From Diphasiastrum complanatum (lineage: Eukaryota; Streptophyta; Lycopodiopsida; Lycopodiales; Lycopodiaceae): a DNA stretch of 64,000 nt. A program made the position numbers and the translations under genes. The notes below the pieces were generated by a model. The model was given only the letters and a program-made list of their open reading frames with translations. It ran no database searches and was not told where the DNA came from. The number at the start of each line of letters is the position of its first letter. Positions within the stretch are counted from its first letter, which is position 1. The stretch lies in assembly GCA_029204225.1 (NCBI GenBank), contig CM055114.1:15309624-15373623 (forward strand), read 5' to 3'. Below are positions 1 to 15,789 of this stretch, piece by piece.

Positions 1-235
1 TGCGTGTATTTCTGCAGGTGGTCTTAATACCTTCGACATTGTCTCAATAATGCAACAAAAAATGTAGGGTAGTTCCACATTACAGAATGATTTAAGGAAC
101 GAAATCTAACAAAGAAATCTAACAAAGTCACGGTTTGCTGATTTTGCATCTTTGCAAGTTTAAAGGTTAAAAATTATTGGATCTTGATACATTTAGGGTT
201 TAGTGTATGAAACATTCACAACTTTCAAATTTTAT

Positions 236-1060
236 GACAAAAAATGTCCAGTAGACTTGGGATCACGATCACTAACAATATCTAAAAGCAAATCATAAAG
301 CCTAGATAAGCATTCCACAAGGATTTAGGCTAAATCAAAAGTGTTCCAAACAACATCATTACCTTTTTGTGTCTTGGGAAGACCAACTACAAAATTCATC
401 AAAATACTCTCTCACCTGATCCAACAACATCACATACTCTAGTCAGTACATTTTGCCAAATAGGACAAAAAAAATGATCTTTCTCACAAAGATCCTTCAG
501 TGAAATATACAAAATCCATAAAAATCATCGTGAAGAAAAGTTCTTTCACTTCACAAATATGGCTTAGGGCATCCACAACTTGATTCTTAGCTCCTCTAAT
601 ATATTGAATTTTGAGTTCAAATTCTTGCATCAACTTAGACCATCGAGATTTTTTTCCTCTCAAATCATTCTAATTAGAACACCTAATATAGAGGTTGTGA
701 TTAGTATTCACGGTGTTTCCATGCAAGTGGCGTCTCCAAATCTCAACTCAAAAATATTTTGCTTATGCATCAATTGACTTATTACTTTCAAAAGCCATTG
801 GCCTTTCCGTTATAAATGTTGATACAATACAATATGGTGAAACGTGCAGGATGAGGGTATATTTATACTCTCCCAAACCCTAGCCTCCATAAGAAATGTG
901 AATTATTCTTTTAGGATTATTCCCTTCCATGCATAGCTGAAGTACCTAATATAAGCATCATCCACAACCATTCTTGCATGAGGTAGTACATTAAACAAAT
1001 AGGAAGCAAGGTCTATTTTGGGTTAAGGACTGCCTTATGATATTGGCTTCCATGTAGTAG
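236..1060 (-). mobile_element. Degenerate Ty3/gypsy remnant
   Basis: Read on the minus strand, about 480-245 matches a Ty3/gypsy integrase core segment and about 780-540 matches an RNase H C-terminus (motifs MQEFE and AKNQVVDAL). About 820-1060 resembles the LTR-like sequence at 15.8-16.1 kb of the gypsy element further right. The order LTR, RNase H, integrase means gag, protease and RT are missing between LTR and RNase H. No long frame survives. It belongs to the same family as the 10.2-16.1 kb element, judged by shared sequence such as the 'tccacaa(a/g)gattt(a/g)ggct' stretch. The true ends are not visible. Confidence 0.6.
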
Positions 1061-1861
1061 GCTATCCTATAGTCCCAATGCCTATAAGTTTAATATACTA
1101 TACGTAGGACTAGGCAACATGCCTAAATGTGGCTTCTCATCCGTATTCAAGTCTCACGTTCATTGCTAAGCTCAAGTGCATCCTTAAACCTTGACTTCAA
1201 TCAAACCCCACTACATGTAGTAATAAGCCCATTGCCCACCATTATAGAAAGCAAGTATAAGCAAAGGATTGTTTGTCCTTCACCAACCCATTACCAAATG
1301 TTGACACGATGCATTAACCCTATCTAGAATCCACTAAAAAATATTTGCAAGGCTATTGATTCAAAGCACATGAGTCGTGACACCAACTAGCTCCCACCAA
1401 GGAACTATTGATTCAAAGCACGTGGCATTGTGATAACAAATTGTTAAGCTCAACAAAATCAACTAATAAAAGCTCATGCTACTATAGAATAAGGTCATCA
1501 TATTTTCTTCATTCACTTGACCCCACATGCAAATTCTTAGACATGCATAAAAATAAATGCGCTATTTGAATATTCTTTTCCAGCTTGATATCCTACTCAA
1601 GTTATTGATTTTTAGTTCAAAATCAATACAAAGTATGTTGGTACGTCCCATGTGCAAGAGAGAGGGTAGCCACTTTGCCCCCATTAGTACACTGTGGGTG
1701 CATGGTACATACTTTCAAGTACGTGTAGATAATTCACTAGTGACTTTGGCCTATGTGCAGAGATATCCTTCCTTGCTCAATAAAAGAAAGAAAAAGGAAA
1801 AACGGATGGCACCAAAGGTGCTCTTCAAATTGCTACAACCACTTAGAAGAAACTCTTTCTT

Positions 1862-2018
1862 CAGTGTTCACATTGTAGGCCATCAAATTGGGCCTATTGG
1901 ATCTCGTCACAAAATGCTACATTCACATTGCTAAACGCTTTCGTCAGTGTTCACATTGTAGGCCATCAAACTAGCTCTATTGGATCTCGTCACAAAATGC
2001 TACATTCACATTGCTATG
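1862..2018. repeat. 83-bp tandem duplication
   Basis: Two adjacent copies begin with cagtgttcacattgtaggcc at 1862 and 1945. They are nearly identical over about 73 bases and end at ttcacattgcta. The second copy differs by a few substitutions. No coding function is apparent. Confidence 0.85.
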
Positions 2019-2100
2019 GAAGAAGCTTGTGGGTTAAGTGCCACTAATTAGGGATTCATTTTGGGGTAGTTAGTAGTTGCCACAAAAACCAAGCATAAAT

Positions 2101-2166
2101 CCAAGCTTAAGGGGGGTGGTTAGCTAAAATACCGTGCTTTAATTCCAAGCTTAAGGGGGGGGTTAA
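2101..2166 (+). repeat. Duplicated polypurine-tract-like motif
   Basis: The sequence ccaagcttaagggggg followed by ggtta occurs at 2101 and again at 2145. It resembles the polypurine tract next to the copia 3' LTR at 54.78 kb (aagcttaagggggag). It may be leftover PPT/LTR-boundary sequence from decayed copia elements. This is inference from similarity only. Confidence 0.4.
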
Positions 2167-2189
2167 GTACCTATTTTACTAATCTTAGG

Positions 2190-2930
2190 CGGATTAGTGA
2201 AGGGCAGGTGGAGGATTAACCGCAGCCAGCAGGGCCTGAAAGGCAGGTACTGGTTTCGGTTTGAAAGGTGGACAACAAAGGGGACTTTCATTGCTGAGGG
2301 TTTTGCTGGGTTTGACGTGTCCTGTGAGCCTTTTTGGGCACTGATTTAGCCTTCTGTTTGAAAGGCACGGAAGGGCGGGAAGGACTAGGGCCCTGCCGGT
2401 GACTCCAGGTTCTGCAGTAGCAGTTAATTGTCGCGGGTGTCCGTATCTTACCGGTGACCCCGGTGGCCGGTTGCCGGTGGCCGTCGCCGCGGCACTGCGG
2501 CGCGTATGCCGCGACGGCGACAAGGGGAGCTGGGGCCCACCTGCCGGGCTCCGAACGCCGGTTTGTTGACCCGCTCTCTTGCCTACCGGCCGGCCGGCAG
2601 CCTATTTCCCGGCTAACTTTCCGACCGGCACCCCCCACCGGCACCGGGTGTCGCCTAGTTTAATGCGTTGCCGTAGAAACCGGTCGTTAAGTCGTTAATC
2701 CGTTAACCGTTTCAGAAAAGCCACCGGCCGGCGAGTGACAGTCGCCGGCATCGGCTGCCGGCAAGCCCAGCGTCCGCAATCCCTGATCCATTCGATTCTA
2801 GCCACCTGGCAAAACACCACGTGGACATTCTCAAACTGATCCTAGTCCTCAACGTTACACAGATCTGAACGTTCAAGCCAGAATCCAACGGTTCCAGTTT
2901 CAGGATTCTCCGTGTCAAAAAAGATACGGG
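2190..2930. other. GC-rich, CpG-rich block upstream of the GH9 gene
   Basis: This block is strikingly GC- and CpG-rich against AT-rich surroundings, with repeated ccggccggc and cgccggc motifs at about 2588, 2725 and 2740. An imperfect inverted repeat lies at about 2477-2521, where gtcgccgcggca pairs with tgccgcgacggcgac. Open frames on both strands here look like by-products of high GC. It could be a CpG-island-like distal promoter region of the GH9 gene or a GC-rich transposon remnant. The sequence does not decide which. 2931-3787 becomes ordinary and shows no gene I recognise. Confidence 0.5.
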
Positions 2931-3787
2931 TTAGTTTTGGATATTTTATTTTAAATTCTCTTTTGTTTATTTTGTTTTAATTCTTTTTGCTCGTTAATTT
3001 TGTAAGAAAAGTGTGCTTTTATTGCTTTATTAATTATTTTCCGATTATTATTTTTATTTTCTAATTACCTATTTATTTATTTGAAGTGAGGGGAAGGGTA
3101 GCCGGGGCCCGGACCAGGGGCTAAGCTAACCATGGTTAGGTTAGTGGGTCCTGAAGAGAATTCTCCTTTTCCTTTTGCTCCCTTTTTCCCCATAAAAGGT
3201 GATGATCGCCATCGCTCTAAGTCCATAGCAGCGAGAGCAGCGAGCAGAGCTTTCCCTCTTCTATTTCTCTGTCCGCCATAGCTGAGCAGTGCCCAGCTAC
3301 TAGAGCCTGCTCCCACCCAGCCTTCGGCCCTCCAGTTTCAGCTATACTTTGATCCCTTTTCATGCTCTTGTCTGCCAGCATTGTACGTTTTCATCCGTTT
3401 TCTTACTGTGCTGCTGCGTTTTGCTTTGGCATTTGCTGATCTGACATCAACGCACCCCCACTGCACTGGGTTTAGGAACTTTAGGATCGCCTGTGGATGC
3501 TCAACATCCTCTTTTAGCTCTTTTGTACTGCTGCCCACCTACATTGCGGGCTATCTTTGTGTTTTGTCGTAATGCGCTTTGAGCTTCGCTCTGTTTCTGA
3601 GAGCGGTCATCGGCTGTGTGCTTACTTGCTGCACACAGTAGAGTTCTCGGCCTCGAGAGCTGTAGTGTCTGTAAGAAAATCCTTTCACATTGTGCCGTAC
3701 CTCTGCTTTTATCGCTGAATCACGTCCCAACTTGGCCTCCCAAACGGTCAAATAGAGAGCAAGTTCTCAGTTTCCTTCATCAAATGC

Positions 3788-3794
3788 TATAAAT
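3788..3794 (+). promoter_or_regulatory. Candidate TATA box of the GH9 gene
   Basis: TATAAAT lies about 160 bases before the GH9 ATG at 3953, a spacing that allows a 5' UTR of roughly 130 bases. No other TATA-like element sits better. A cataaaag at about 3190 is a weaker alternative that would imply a much longer leader. Confidence 0.45.
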
Positions 3795-3922
3795 TTCAAA
3801 TCTGATTACGGTGTCTTGAGAGCTTCAGCTGGGAGGCACCCATTCTGCTGGGACTGTTCTTGCGAATGGTGTGGCTTTAGCTCTCAAGCACAGTAGGCTT
3901 TGAGCGAGAAGCTCCTTCCTGA

Positions 3923-7287
<3,365 letters not shown>

Positions 7288-7837
7288 TTGCCACTGCATA
7301 TTTGCAGTAGAGCGTAGTTACATGTGTGCTATTTAATATTTAGTGTTCAGCAAAGTCGAATTCTAGGCGACTTTCAGGCGGTTTGAGTTGTGGCTCCAGT
7401 TGAGAGACGACCACTGCCGATTTTTCAAATTGAAGGCAACTTCATTGTAGGAATGCTTGGTAGCATAAACAGAGCTCCATATAAAATATTAAGTAGCTTA
7501 ATTTGATGGCACGATTATCGTGTCTTGTGATTTGCATCTAAGCAATTGTGATCACCTCACTGCCCCCTAAAGAAAAGGGGACGGCTTCTAGTGATCCTTG
7601 CCTAAATTATTAGATTTTCGATAGCCATGCTGGCTGTCATAGGGGATATGTACTTTCCTTGGAAAGCATTGTAAACTTTTATGCCTTCGGTAATATGAGT
7701 TAATTGAAATTTCGTTATGAGACGAATGTTGACAATTATTGAATGGAATGTGTGAAATTTATTCAAACTTGAAGAGGTTTATTTGAATTTGTGGAGTAAA
7801 AAGCATCTTAGAAATGTGAGTAGTTGTGAATTATTGT
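7288..7837. other. 3' flank of the GH9 gene
   Basis: Presumed 3' UTR and downstream sequence. It is AT-rich with several A/T runs (for example near 7480) but no canonical AATAAA that I would assign with confidence. No further coding sequence is recognised. Confidence 0.4.
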
Positions 7838-8400
7838 TCATACATCAGTTTTCATCACACAGAATTATTGTACACTGTTCTATATCGCCAAGGAAACTTT
7901 GTTACAGTGAAACCAACGGATAAGAAAGAATCCGACCTTGATGAAATTGATGAAGTAGAAGATATCTTGCAAGTTAGTGTAAGATCCATTACATTACATT
8001 AACACAGTTTTTATATGATAATCAGAATTTTGTTCATACATCAGTTTTCATCAGAGAGTTATATCGCCAAGGAAACTTTGTTACAGTGAAACCAACTGAG
8101 ATAATAATCTGACCTATGAAATTGATGAAGTAGTGTAAGATCCATTACATTACAGTAACACAGTTCTTATATGATAATGAGAACACTGTTAAGGAAACTT
8201 TTGTCTCAGTAAAACCAACTGAGATAATAGCAGACCCTGATAAAATTGATGAAGTAGACAGTGTTAATTAGTGTAGATCATGATGATTCATCATCATATT
8301 TTTCATATGAAAATCAGAACACTTCTATATTCCCCAAGGAAACTTTCTTACAGTGAAACCAAACCTTGATGAAATTGATGAAGTATATATTTTGCAAATG
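7838..8400. repeat. Imperfect tandem array, about four units of roughly 80-195 bp
   Basis: Units share aaggaaacttt, cagtgaaaccaa and gaaattgatgaagta. They start at about 7838, 8032, 8185 and 8325, and the last is partial. Unit 1 keeps an open stretch (reading GNFVTVKPTD, then DLDEIDEVED), but later units carry indels and stops. Decay of a once-coding repeat or a satellite-like expansion are both possible. The function is unknown. Confidence 0.75.
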
Positions 8401-8487
8401 AGTAGAATTTTCCGACTCAGATGTAAAAATCTGACTATATACTCCAGGTATATATGTTCCTGTATAGTATAGCAGCTTGTGGTTTTG

Positions 8488-8639
8488 CATTGTGATTTTT
8501 GACATCAAGAATTTTCCAGGAGGATTGCTTAATAATTGGCTGAATATGATCAAATATAAGCAACATTGTGATTTTTGACATCAAGAATTTTCCAGGAGGA
8601 TTGCTTAATAACTGGCTGAATATGATCAATTATCAAGGA
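8488..8639. repeat. 76-bp tandem duplication
   Basis: Two head-to-tail copies begin with cattgtgatttttgacatc at 8488 and 8564. They are nearly identical over about 65 bases, with one visible substitution (aataattgg versus aataactgg), suggesting a recent event. Confidence 0.9.
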
Positions 8640-8929
8640 CATCTTTTCCTTCACAAGAAATGTCTGATAACTTGTATGTATATATAATGTAGGTGAGTGA
8701 AATCTATGGTCAATTCGGTACACCAATTGAAATTTTCAGATGTGATTGTATTTGAGGGAAGATCGAGGTATATACAGTGTAGGGCTTGTTTATCATAGAA
8801 AGTTTGTAATCATAAATTAGCATATGGGTCTATGGAAAGCTTTTGGTGTACCTTACTGAAAATAGGATGATGCCCCAAATTATGGTTTACACAGCACATT
8901 ACATATTTCATTTTATGCATGAAGAGACT

Positions 8930-9415
8930 TGAGGACTTTTCCAATTAAAAAAACCAACCAAACATCCATGAATTGAGGATAAATAAATGAACATGAAGCT
9001 TTTGCAAATTCTTTTTATATATACATGAAGATAATCAGGGACTTTCCCAATGAAAGACAACTAAACAGCCATGAACCTTGAGGAACATCTAAGCTTTTGC
9101 AAATGTTTATAATGTACTTGAAGATACTCAAGAACTTTCCCAATGAAAGACAACTAGCATTGAGCATCCATGAATTTTGAGGAAAAAGAAAGGAACATCC
9201 TAAGCTTTTGCAAAGAACATATATGTTACAATATCCATGCATTTTGAGGTTAAGGAAAGAAACATCCTAAGCTTTTGCAAAGAACATATATGTTACATGA
9301 AATTGACCCAATGCAATTTTGAGGATAAAGGAACATCTAAGCTTTTGCAAAGACCATCTATGTTACAATATACTTGAAATCGGTAGACCATCTATGTTAC
9401 AATATACATGAAATC
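8930..9415. repeat. Imperfect tandem array built around aagcttttgcaaa
   Basis: About five diverged units of roughly 70-110 bases each contain aagcttttgcaaa (near 8997, 9089, 9200, 9270 and 9338). Most are preceded by a ttgagga or catccatg stretch and followed by a tatgttaca-type segment. Open frames within are repeat artefacts. Confidence 0.75.
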
Positions 9416-10179
9416 TACCAATGCAAGTTTGCCAAGGTTGGTCCCCATATAAGGGACCTATTGTATAAAATATTGCATAAGATTTAAAAGTTTCAGCATT
9501 CCAACTTGAAAGTGATTGTTGTGGAGGTCTAATAATATTTTGCTAAATTCATGAGTTATGATTTTTTTTTTTCCTTCCTTATTAGTGATATCTCTTGGGG
9601 GAATATTGTTGTGTCATGAGGTTATAGTTCTAATTTGTGTTGTGGTCTTTGTAAGGCTGATGATACTATAGCATGTCCTAGTATTTTACATAGTAAGCTA
9701 TAGAGAATATTTAATGCTTAATGTATCTGCGGCCTCCTTCGCTGATTCTAATCCCTCTCTTGGTTTGTCTTTGAAAATCTTTCATATGATGCATACTTGC
9801 TCATGGGAAATAGGGTGAATACATCTTAATTTGTATGTAAACTCTTGATTTGCATGTAAATTGACTCACTAACACCAAGCTAAAGACCCAATTCTTTTAT
9901 AATGGTCCACTAAAACAAGTCAATAGTTTATGATGTTTCCCAGTATAGAATCTTTCAAAATTCTCAAATACAGAACGTGAAATTTTCAAAAGTTTGTTTA
10001 AATCAGCTTGATGTTTGGCTTGATCAAGAGCACTCAAAATATTATCAAATGCTAACTGCAACAACTCCTACATATCATGCATAAAACCATCTACGTTATG
10101 AACACAAATAGATCCAATCTCAACTTTAACATGTGAACATGAGTGAACTCCATATATAAGCTTCAAGGAAATACAAATT
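9416..10179. other. AT-rich sequence, no gene recognised
   Basis: No open frame, RNA gene or repeat boundary could be assigned. From about 9880 on it may already be the C-terminal or 3' part of the gypsy element to the right. Confidence 0.4.
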
Positions 10180-10930
10180 TTCTAATATGCTTATTACTAT
10201 TATAAGTAAACTCAATCAATGGAAGGTACATTTCTCTCCAAGATTGCTTATGTGAGACATATATGTCTTGCACATCCTACATTGTCTATTTTAGTCCTCT
10301 CCATTTGAAAATCTAATTCCATATGCCCCAAAGAACTAACTATGAAAACTCTCAAGTTTATAAATTATGACCAACTAAAAATTTCTAGTGAACTTGGAAT
10401 GACAATCACTCACGATATATGAAGGCAAAACATAAAGCTTGAACAAGTGTTCCACAAAGATTTGGGCTAAATTAAAAGCATTCGCTTTACTTTTCACAAG
10501 AATGAGGTTAGTTAACTTGGTAAGGTTATCAACTATTATCCAAGCAACATCATTACACTTTTGGGTCTTGGGGTAGCCAACTAAAAAATCCATCAAAATA
10601 CTTTTCCACCCCTTAGATGGAATTTCCAATGTCAACATCAATTGTCTGACCTTTGAACTTTAGCCATCTCACAATATCTAAAGGCAAACTGTAAAGCTTG
10701 AACAAATGTTCCATAAAGATTTGGGCTAAATCAAAAGCATTTACGTTACTTTTCACAAGAAAGGTGGCTAACTTGGTAAGGTTATCAACTATTATTCAAA
10801 GAACATTATTATATTTCTAGGTCTTGGAAAGACCAACTAAAAATTCCATCAAAAAAAGTTTCCACCCCTTGGATGGAATTTCCAATGTCAACATCAATCG
10901 TCTGGCCTTTGAACTTTAACCATCTAATAT
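10180..10930 (-). pseudogene. Gypsy integrase fragment with internal tandem duplication
   Basis: Minus-strand translation gives integrase core motifs: GWKSILMDFLVGYPK, then IIVDNLTKLTNLI, and HLFKLYVLPSYIVSDCHSKF (the second-Asp region). SWREMYLPLIEF follows near 10240-10200. The longest open piece is 10641-10375. A 259-bp segment is present twice: units begin near 10412 and 10671, and gcttgaacaa recurs at 10437 and 10696. The second unit carries additional stops. The duplication disrupts the domain, so this cannot be an active integrase. Confidence 0.8.
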
Positions 10931-11039
10931 TGTTTACATTTGATAACATAAGATTCTATGAATATTTTTTCGCTATTACTGCACCCAAACACCTTGTTAC
11001 CATGTCATAAGTAAGCAATAATGATATTGAAGTGATAAT

Positions 11040-12950
11040 GCCTCATTGTACCGCCCTGATGTAGGTTTCACAGCCAAAAATGGCCTCAAATTTGGCCCTT
11101 TTGTATCCAAATAGCGAATGTAGCCCATCTCTAGGTCAACCGCACTCCACTCACTGAAATGGTTATAGAAACTCTCCGAAACATGTTTCTGACGTCGCTC
11201 TATTCACTACCTATGAGCAGCCAATTTCAGGGGTCAATTTGGCCCAAGAATGGCCAAAAACGGTGCGTTCTAGCCTTATATACCCTCATTCCAAAACATG
11301 GCCTCCAAAATGAATTGTATTTCATTCTAAAAAAATTTAATGAAGAAAGAGCATTTTCTACCCTTCGGGTCCTTTCAGGCCCTTTGATGTGAAGATTTTT
11401 AATGGACATTCTTCACCTTTGGCCTTCAAGCCTTTCATGGGCCCTCACCTCATGCATCCAGTGGTGGGCCTCAATCCTAAGGCCCACGTGATCCACGATC
11501 ACCACCATAGATCTTCCACAATTTAGATCAAACGGTCGTCACTTCTCCTGCGCGTTGATGGCGGCTCTTCCGACCGCGGACACACATGCAGCCGCTATCT
11601 GCAGGCATGAGTGAGGCCGCGTGATTGCCCACGTCCTCCCTCCCTTCTTCTTTCTTGCTCAAAGCTCCTTTCTCTTGCATGACCGCCATTTTCATCCATT
11701 CATGCTTCCTTAGCTCTTCATGGCTGATAGTGGCCTCCACCAGTATCTTCATACCGCTAGGGCGCCCATCTGTAAGTTTTTACAGATTCAAAACGTTTTT
11801 GTATTAAGAGAGAAATGTGTTTTTTTACCTTAAAACCTTAGCTACCTCAAAGAGAGACATTTTTTGGGCATTCCTCAGACTTTCCTTGAGCTTCCACTTG
11901 GAGCTAACACCATCACTGAGGTGGCCCTACCTCTAGCTTTCCGAAACAATTGATGGCTCAAAATTGGTGTGGTATTGACTCCAAACAAACTGATTAAAAT
12001 TCAAAACCATCAACATCCCACGAAACCGGAAATTTTCCAAATTTCCACCGTTTTTCTCCCAATTGCTTCTTGTAAATTGCTATGGCTCTTTGCTCTTTGC
12101 AAATCCCTTGCAAGTCTCGTTAAACAATTGTCTTTACAATGAATTATGAGGCCACCACCAATAGTTTCTGAAAAACCATCCAAATTGCAAGTTTCTCGAA
12201 ATTCTTCCAAGAATGCCCTTACTTCGACCGTGCTGGATCCTCCTCGAAAATCATATCGAAGGAACTTCGCTGATTCCTACCATTCGGACTGCCAATACCC
12301 CGTATGGACTCCTCTCTCCTAAGATTTTCTAAGTGTCATTTTTTTTAGTGAAAGATGCCAATGATGGTTCCATCGGATCATGCATACCTGCTACACCTTG
12401 CGGCTCTAATTCCAAGTTAAGATTCTGATAGGATCTAGTGCAATATACATATCACATCAATCAATCACCATAGCCACACATCACAAGCTCTCAAAGCTGG
12501 CACAACAAAAGTTAATTGTATTACAAAGTAAAACTATACATATAGGAAACTCAAACTGCATGTCCTTAACATGTGTCCTAAATTGGCCTACCACCTGCTA
12601 TATTAGGGTCGGGGGCCCAATATGGCCAAATTCGACCGACAAACTCGAGACATGCTCCTGAGTATAGCAAGTACTATAAATAACACTATAAAGGGTAATT
12701 TTTCCTACGTGTGGCTACTCGGCTAATCCAAGTAACCGGCTATAGGACGAGTGCCCACGACTGATATGTCAATGGCGGGTAAAAACGATAAACTAATTAA
12801 GTATACAATAAGTACGATATCACATTTCAAGCTTATAAAATGTATATTAGATCAATCTCGATGGCCAACAGAAGGTGCATCGTGCAATTCAAACAAATTG
12901 TTTCTCTAATAAGATTGTCACTTGTACACACAGTCTTCCTATAGGAAATA
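11040..12950 (-). mobile_element. Truncated copia element: 5' LTR and leader only
   Basis: Reading on the minus strand, an LTR ends at about 12414 (plus-strand start agttaag, matching the agttaag end of the 37.9-43.6 kb copia LTRs). A decayed tRNA-Met primer-binding site follows (plus strand gctctaattcca, near 12402-12413). A roughly 1.3-kb leader similar in composition and motifs to the leader at 42.1-43.3 kb comes next, including a GGGCGCCC palindrome at 11760-11767. No gag or pol survives. It sits between the RNase H and integrase parts of a gypsy element, which suggests nested insertion. The outer LTR end, about 12950, is approximate. Confidence 0.55.
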
Positions 12951-13079
12951 ACAATTTGATATGGATGAAAAATCGATGTTTTACATTCTTATCTTTCTTT
13001 ATGATTTGAACACCCTACAACTTAGATCCATCAACATTGAATACACCAATAAGGATAGAAATATAAATACACGAAGACT

Positions 13080-14300
13080 CAAAGAAAGATAGAAATATGT
13101 TGAGATCACCATGAAAGAAAATTCATTCACCTAACAAATATGGTTCAAAAGATCAACAACTTGATTTTTAGCTCTTTTAGTATACCTTAATCTAAACTCA
13201 AATTCTTGCATCAACATAGCCCATCAAGCCATCCAACCTCTTAGATCATTTTGATTACAATAACATTGTAGAGATTGGTGATCAATATTCACAATGAACT
13301 TGCTACCATACAAGATCTGTCTCCAAAATCTCAATGCATGAATCACAACAAAAAGTTTTTTTCTTAGGAGTACTTCATTTGCAAATTAGTTAACTTTTTA
13401 TTTTCAAAAGCAACATGCTTTCCATATTACAAAAGAATAGCTCCTATAGCAAAACTACCATATATTTTAACTTCATAAGGAACATTGCGGTTAGGAAATT
13501 GCAAAACTGCAGCTGAAACTATAAGTTTTTTCAAAGCGTGAAATCTCTCATCCAAAGGCTCATTTCATTCTATCGGAGGACTAGCCCTTCTTTCTTGCTT
13601 GTTCGCCCTCTTAAAAGATTATCAAGATGAGTTGCAATTTTTGCATAACCCATGATAAATTCTAAAAAAAAAATACAATGAATTCCAAAAATGGTCCTAA
13701 TTAATAGATGATCTTAGGAGCTAACCATTCAACAATAATCTATTATTATTTTTCTTTTCACAATCAATTTTCATTCCATTAGTTGTATTTTCTTGACCCA
13801 AATAAAATTTTTTAGCATTTGAATTCCTCTGCATAAGCTTCTCTTGCCTTCAGATAATTAAGACAATTTGAAGTTGCTCTAAATGTTCCTTTAGTATTTT
13901 ACCATAGACGAGGATATCATCTAAAACGTACAACCACAAAACAAATTTTGTCCAATATGTACAAAACATGTTATTCATCATAAAGTGACCAAAATCAAGT
14001 TTTCAAACTAGTGTCCTGAACATCACCGAGATGAAAATGGATTTGATGGTATTTTAGACAAATCAATTTTTGGTGAAATATTTAGCTCCACTTTATTTTT
14101 TTACAAAATCATCCATTTTTGGCAATGGATACTTGTTTTCCTCATAATTCACTCACATCCAAAAACTATCATCCTTCTTATTTTTAAAAAAGAACAGGAG
14201 CCTCTCATATGTCCTATTTTAGAAAGTCACTTTGTTTGATGATTTCATCTTTCTCTTTTGTAACCAAACCTACATGGTGGTTAAACGATCAACTGAGTCA
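13080..14300 (-). pseudogene. Gypsy reverse transcriptase / RNase H remnant
   Basis: Minus-strand frames show the RT active-site block YVLDDILVYG at about 13930-13900, followed by LKEHLEQLQ. The RNase H tail WAMLMQEFEFRLRY then AKNQVVD lies at about 13225-13140. Frames are broken by multiple stops and shifts. It is an internal part of the decayed gypsy element. It is recognised by motif order, and exact limits are uncertain. Confidence 0.7.
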
Positions 14301-15079
14301 TTGACATCAAATCTATCGAGCAAAATGCTTTTGGCAACCTTTTCTCTACTGCTTTTAATTGGAAGCTGCTCTCTACTATCTGAAAAGTTTATAGGTTTGT
14401 GCTTGTAAGTGCCTGATAGGATGTCAGCCTAGCTAGATGGAGGATGTAAGTCTCATGGTGGCAGTGGGATGTCCTTAGTTTGAGCCATGTCGCTCATGTT
14501 GTCCACTTGTGGTCAAATCAGATTGGGGAAGAGTCAGTGGGTCGAGAGTGTGGTAGACTCGCTAATGAGCATTGTGTTTGCATGATACTTTGTGTGCCAA
14601 ACTTGGTGGTTTTATCTAGAAAGACATCAGTGAAATCACATTTTGACTTATCTGGATTTTTTATTTTAGCACATGACAATTCAAAAGGAATAACATTCAT
14701 GCTATTATGAGTAACATTAAGTTCACAACTCAAAACATATCTCATAATTACATGAAACATTTTAAATCGACACTCTAATTTTGGATTAAATCAACCACTA
14801 AAATGGTTTGGCTTAGTACATGACCTATATGCTGGGGGACACTACTTTACCAATAACTAAAAAACTCATTTGATGGTTTTTATAATCAATTTTCAACCCA
14901 TCAGATCTCTTAAAGGATTCATTTGTAACCAAGAATAACATTAGTTCTATCTAATTTATAACCTAGAAATCAACATTATCTAAAATGCCCTACATTTTCA
15001 ATTCCATAATAAAAACTTGAATATTTCACACCTCAATATCAACTCATGTTGCGAAATGTTCTTGATACATGTGATCGTC

Positions 15080-15170
15080 CTTGACATCAAAATCTTAAGC
15101 CTCTACATAAGAGGAATTGATAAAGTTGTGATTGACACTTGAATCAAATAGCATATTTACTTCCTCTCCT
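15080..15170 (-). pseudogene. Gypsy aspartic protease trace
   Basis: The minus strand reads MLFDSSVNHNFI, a degenerate form of the retropepsin LFDSGASHNFI block, in the position expected between gag and RT. The Gly of the DSG triad is lost. The trace is short and supported mainly by its position. Confidence 0.45.
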
Positions 15171-15789
15171 ACAATTTTGCCTTTCACATGAAACAAATTG
15201 TCTTGTTAAAAGAATCCATACTAAAGAGACATCCACGAGAACAACTGTCAATCAAAATGATTTCCAATTTAAAAAGCTTGCCTCTTGGCATACCATGATA
15301 TTTGAAATTGTTTTCTTTTACTTTTTCACACAATTCATATACAAGTAGCTTGGTTTCTTGCAATTGAAACAAATATTTTTCTGAAAATCCCTAAGACTAT
15401 GTTTTATTGTTTTTAGAGAAAAATTCTCTATCCTTTGTTCTTGTAGATTCTAGACAATGTGAAAAAAAACCTTAAATACCAAACTTGAATAACCAAAGAT
15501 AATCCGGCAAAAACTCTCACAATTTTTTTGAATCATTGTGAAGTCCATGGTGTGGAAAACGATCCTCATCAATTTCAATTTGGCAATGAACTCTTCTTTT
15601 GCTTGAAATTGAACTCAACCCCAAAGCAATTACTTCATTTTCTCCAAGCTCCATGCACATCTATGATACGAATTTAACAACCCCAAGACTACTTGAAGAT
15701 GAAAGTACACACAAGAATATAGGTTGTGGTAATATCCAACCAAAACAACGCCTCAACGAAGAATTCAATACCCAAAAAGATTCATAGAA

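Noticed and set aside
2194-2663. Open frames of 69-118 codons on both strands in the GC-rich block
   Set aside because: Overlapping frames on both strands with Arg/Pro/Gly-rich random-looking products are expected from high GC; no domain is recognised.
7838-9415. Possible CRISPR-like arrays
   Set aside because: Units are head-to-tail, variable in length and lack regular unique spacers; a plant nuclear context with spliceosomal introns also excludes it.
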